In this document: one piece after another, positions 32,664 through 33,995 of the stretch | Numbering within the stretch: position 1 is the stretch's first letter | How the letters are laid out: each line of letters opens with the position of its first letter | Assembly: GCA_031258255.1 (NCBI GenBank) | Contig: JAIRNC010000021.1 | Location: forward strand, 1 to 33,995 | Direction: 5' to 3' | Source of the DNA: Synergistaceae bacterium | GTDB lineage: Bacteria > Synergistota > Synergistia > Synergistales > Synergistaceae | DNA: 33,995 nt | Notes under the pieces: generated by a model | The model's input: the letters and a program-made list of their open reading frames with translations, nothing else | Told to the model about the DNA's origin: nothing | The model's database searches: none | Translations under genes and position numbers: made by a program

Positions 32664-33609
32664 ACCTGATGAATCAAGTTCATCAATTAAATTATGTGAA
32701 TTTCAAACAGAATACAAAACGGTTACAAAAGGCCCGCTCGCTTTGCTGATTCAATTGACAAGACAAGCCAGTACCAAAGATTTTCCTCTCAATCCAGATG
32801 ATTTTTTGACTGAGAACAAAGGGCAGGTTGCGGGCTTGGGCGGCGCAAATCTCAAGAAAATACTTAAAGAGCATGGCATCACCCAAATGTTGGCCTCGGA
32901 GGGCGGCAGGACAAGCCGAGGCAATATGGGTCTGATGATGAAGTATATTGGTTTCTTGAATGAGCTGCATGATAATATAGGAAGCGTGGATTTCAAAGCG
33001 TTGGAAGCCAATTGGGCTGAACAAATACGTGAGTTTTTTCGCAATCAGCCCTTTGTATTGACCGCCGATACGTCAAGAACCGTGGCTGCAAGCCTCAACG
33101 AGCTATTTGACCAAGCGAGAGCGCGGCAGAAGCAGAATCAGGGAACACAATACTTGGGCGCAATGCTGCAACACTTGGTGGCGGCGAAACTGATGGTTGT
33201 CATGCCGCAGGACAGCTTTGAAATACACGGCGCCTATGTCGCCGATTCACCGACCGTCAGAAGCGGTGATTTCGTAATCGGCAAAACCATTATTCACTGC
33301 ACGACCGCTCCGGGCGAGCCTTTAATCCAAAAATGCGCCGCCAATATCCGCGCAGGATGTCAGCCGATTATCATTACGATATTTGAGCGCGTCCGCACGG
33401 CGTTCGATTTGGCCGCCGACGCGGGTATAAGCGGACGGGTTGACGTTTGGGACGTGCAGCAATTCCTGTCAACCAACGTGAATGAACACAGCCTGTTTGA
33501 CGGCACCGCGAGAAACGCCAAGTTGGCGGATATTATCGAGAAGTACAACGCGATTATTGAGGAAGTTGAAACCGATCCAAGTCTGCGGATTGAGTTTGAG
33601 GCGAAGTGA
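32620..33609 (+). CDS. DUF4928-type protein, putative type II restriction endonuclease
   Basis: This 329-residue protein overlaps the methyltransferase by 44 bases and starts with ATG behind GCGGAGGTGG. It resembles the DUF4928 family, which is regularly encoded beside C5 methyltransferases. A candidate nuclease core is SGDFVIGKTIIHCTTAPGE (about residues 218-236), where an Asp is followed by a beta strand and a His/Thr-rich strand, and then 'LIQKCAANI.AG..PIIIT'. A canonical PD-(D/E)XK pair is not obvious. No other domains are recognised. Its position strongly suggests the cognate endonuclease, but this is inferred from context and family recall. Confidence 0.6.
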   Translation: MVSDATSNQYRYPSEPDESSSSIKLCEFQTEYKTVTKGPLALLIQLTRQASTKDFPLNPDDFLTENKGQVAGLGGANLKKILKEHGITQMLASEGGRTSRGNMGLMMKYIGFLNELHDNIGSVDFKALEANWAEQIREFFRNQPFVLTADTSRTVAASLNELFDQARARQKQNQGTQYLGAMLQHLVAAKLMVVMPQDSFEIHGAYVADSPTVRSGDFVIGKTIIHCTTAPGEPLIQKCAANIRAGCQPIIITIFERVRTAFDLAADAGISGRVDVWDVQQFLSTNVNEHSLFDGTARNAKLADIIEKYNAIIEEVETDPSLRIEFEAK

Positions 33610-33615
33610 TAGATT

Positions 33616-33726
33616 ATGCCCGATATGTTTGACCCGCAAAAGCGGAGTGAAATCATGGCGAAAGTTCATGGCGCCAACACCACGCCGGAGATTCGCGTCT
33701 GTAAGTTGCTCCATAGCATGGGTTAA
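33616..33726 (+). pseudogene. Very-short-patch-repair endonuclease (Vsr), truncated N-terminus
   Basis: The frame reads MPDMFDPQKRSEIMAKVHG, then ANTTPEIRVCKLLHSMG and stops with TAA after 36 residues. Vsr proteins are about 130-150 residues long and begin in this way (MPD.F...KRS.IM..I...NT.PE..VR..LH..G(Y/F)R). The catalytic Asp and His residues that follow are missing; the sequence after the stop is unrelated and runs into the right 59-bp repeat. Vsr corrects T:G mismatches arising from deamination at 5-methylcytosine, so the complete gene once served the methyltransferase. It starts six bases after the endonuclease stop. Confidence 0.75.
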
Positions 33727-33792
33727 GCGCAAGCGCAGGCGCGGACCTACGGCAGGGCGAGATGCGCAATATTTTTATAGCGGGGACGCGCG

Positions 33793-33851
33793 GCGCGGTG
33801 TATCATGTATGTCCCCTGAGGTCTGGTGTCTGCGCGTCGCTCTTTCTCTGA
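33793..33851. repeat. 59-bp direct repeat, right copy
   Basis: Perfect copy of 31020-31078 in the same orientation, 2773 bases further on. Beyond the repeat, GTCCCCTGAGG (33811-33821) is partly complementary to CCTTGAGGGGAC (33862-33873), giving a hairpin that the left copy cannot form because its flank differs. This copy may therefore represent the more complete version of the repeat unit. Confidence 0.95.
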
Positions 33852-33995
33852 GGCGTCGTCCTTGAGGGGACTAGGGCGGGGACGATTGTTAGGCCGCTGA
33901 GTGAAATGATATTGTTTTTTCTGGGCGAGTCCTGTAGAATATAAATACAGCATCCGTGCGTAGATTTAGTCGTCCGTATTTTATGTATTTTTAAA
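33852..33995. other. terminal non-coding stretch, no gene seen
   Basis: I see no supportable gene here. A GGGGAC-rich segment (33868-33890) and a small hairpin CTGTA/TACAG near 33941-33960 are present. Short minus-strand frames exist but have no recognisable similarity. The region is cut by the window edge. Confidence 0.5.

Noticed and set aside
33482-33865. 127-residue plus-strand frame over the endonuclease end and right repeat
   Set aside because: Out of frame with both the endonuclease and vsr; Arg-rich shadow.
1-33995. CRISPR arrays, tRNA or rRNA genes
   Set aside because: No regularly spaced repeats or tRNA/rRNA-like sequence seen by eye; a covariance-model scan would be needed to exclude a divergent tRNA.

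Overview
The window looks like a chromosomal stretch from a GC-rich diderm bacterium. The gene order rpsF-ssb-rpsR-DUF2232-rplI-dnaB, a secretin-based type II secretion system (T2SS) and the protein sequences fit the phylum Synergistota best. That assignment is inference; there is no rRNA gene in the window to confirm it.

Region 1 (1-390) holds the tail of an Rpn-family nuclease and an intrinsic terminator. Region 2 (390-17525, all minus strand) is an almost gap-free run of 18 genes. In transcription order these are rpsF, ssb, rpsR, a DUF2232 membrane protein, rplI and dnaB, then a ParB-family protein with Noc-like features, an O-antigen-ligase-family membrane protein, and ten T2SS genes (J, K, L, M, N, C, an I-like pseudopilin, D, E, F). 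A good sigma70-type promoter lies ahead of rpsF and the terminator at 305-339 closes the run. The major pseudopilin GspG, GspH and the prepilin peptidase are not here.

Region 3 (17755-29203) is mostly plus strand: an AraC regulator fused to a degenerate GH39-like domain; a module of two polytopic membrane proteins (DUF5058 and a partner) with an AbgB-like M20 amidohydrolase; a secreted eight-repeat BamB-like propeller; an MsbA-like ABC exporter; a PHP phosphoesterase (minus strand); a palindrome-rich intergenic region; and guaA.

Region 4 (29204-33995) starts just after the guaA stop codon and is visibly lower in GC with different codon use. It looks like an accessory defence island: tandem TGGCAAC motifs at the guaA end, the AbiE type IV toxin-antitoxin pair, a decayed serine-recombinase tail, then a restriction-modification operon (small Xre regulator, C5 cytosine methyltransferase, DUF4928-type putative endonuclease, broken vsr). 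A perfect 59-bp direct repeat flanks the restriction-modification operon, and two interlocking inverted repeats lie just inside the left copy. The most notable items are this repeat-bounded cassette, the Noc-like protein in the dnaB-T2SS run, the AraC-GH39 fusion that appears to have lost its acid/base residue, and the two-membrane-protein/M20 module.
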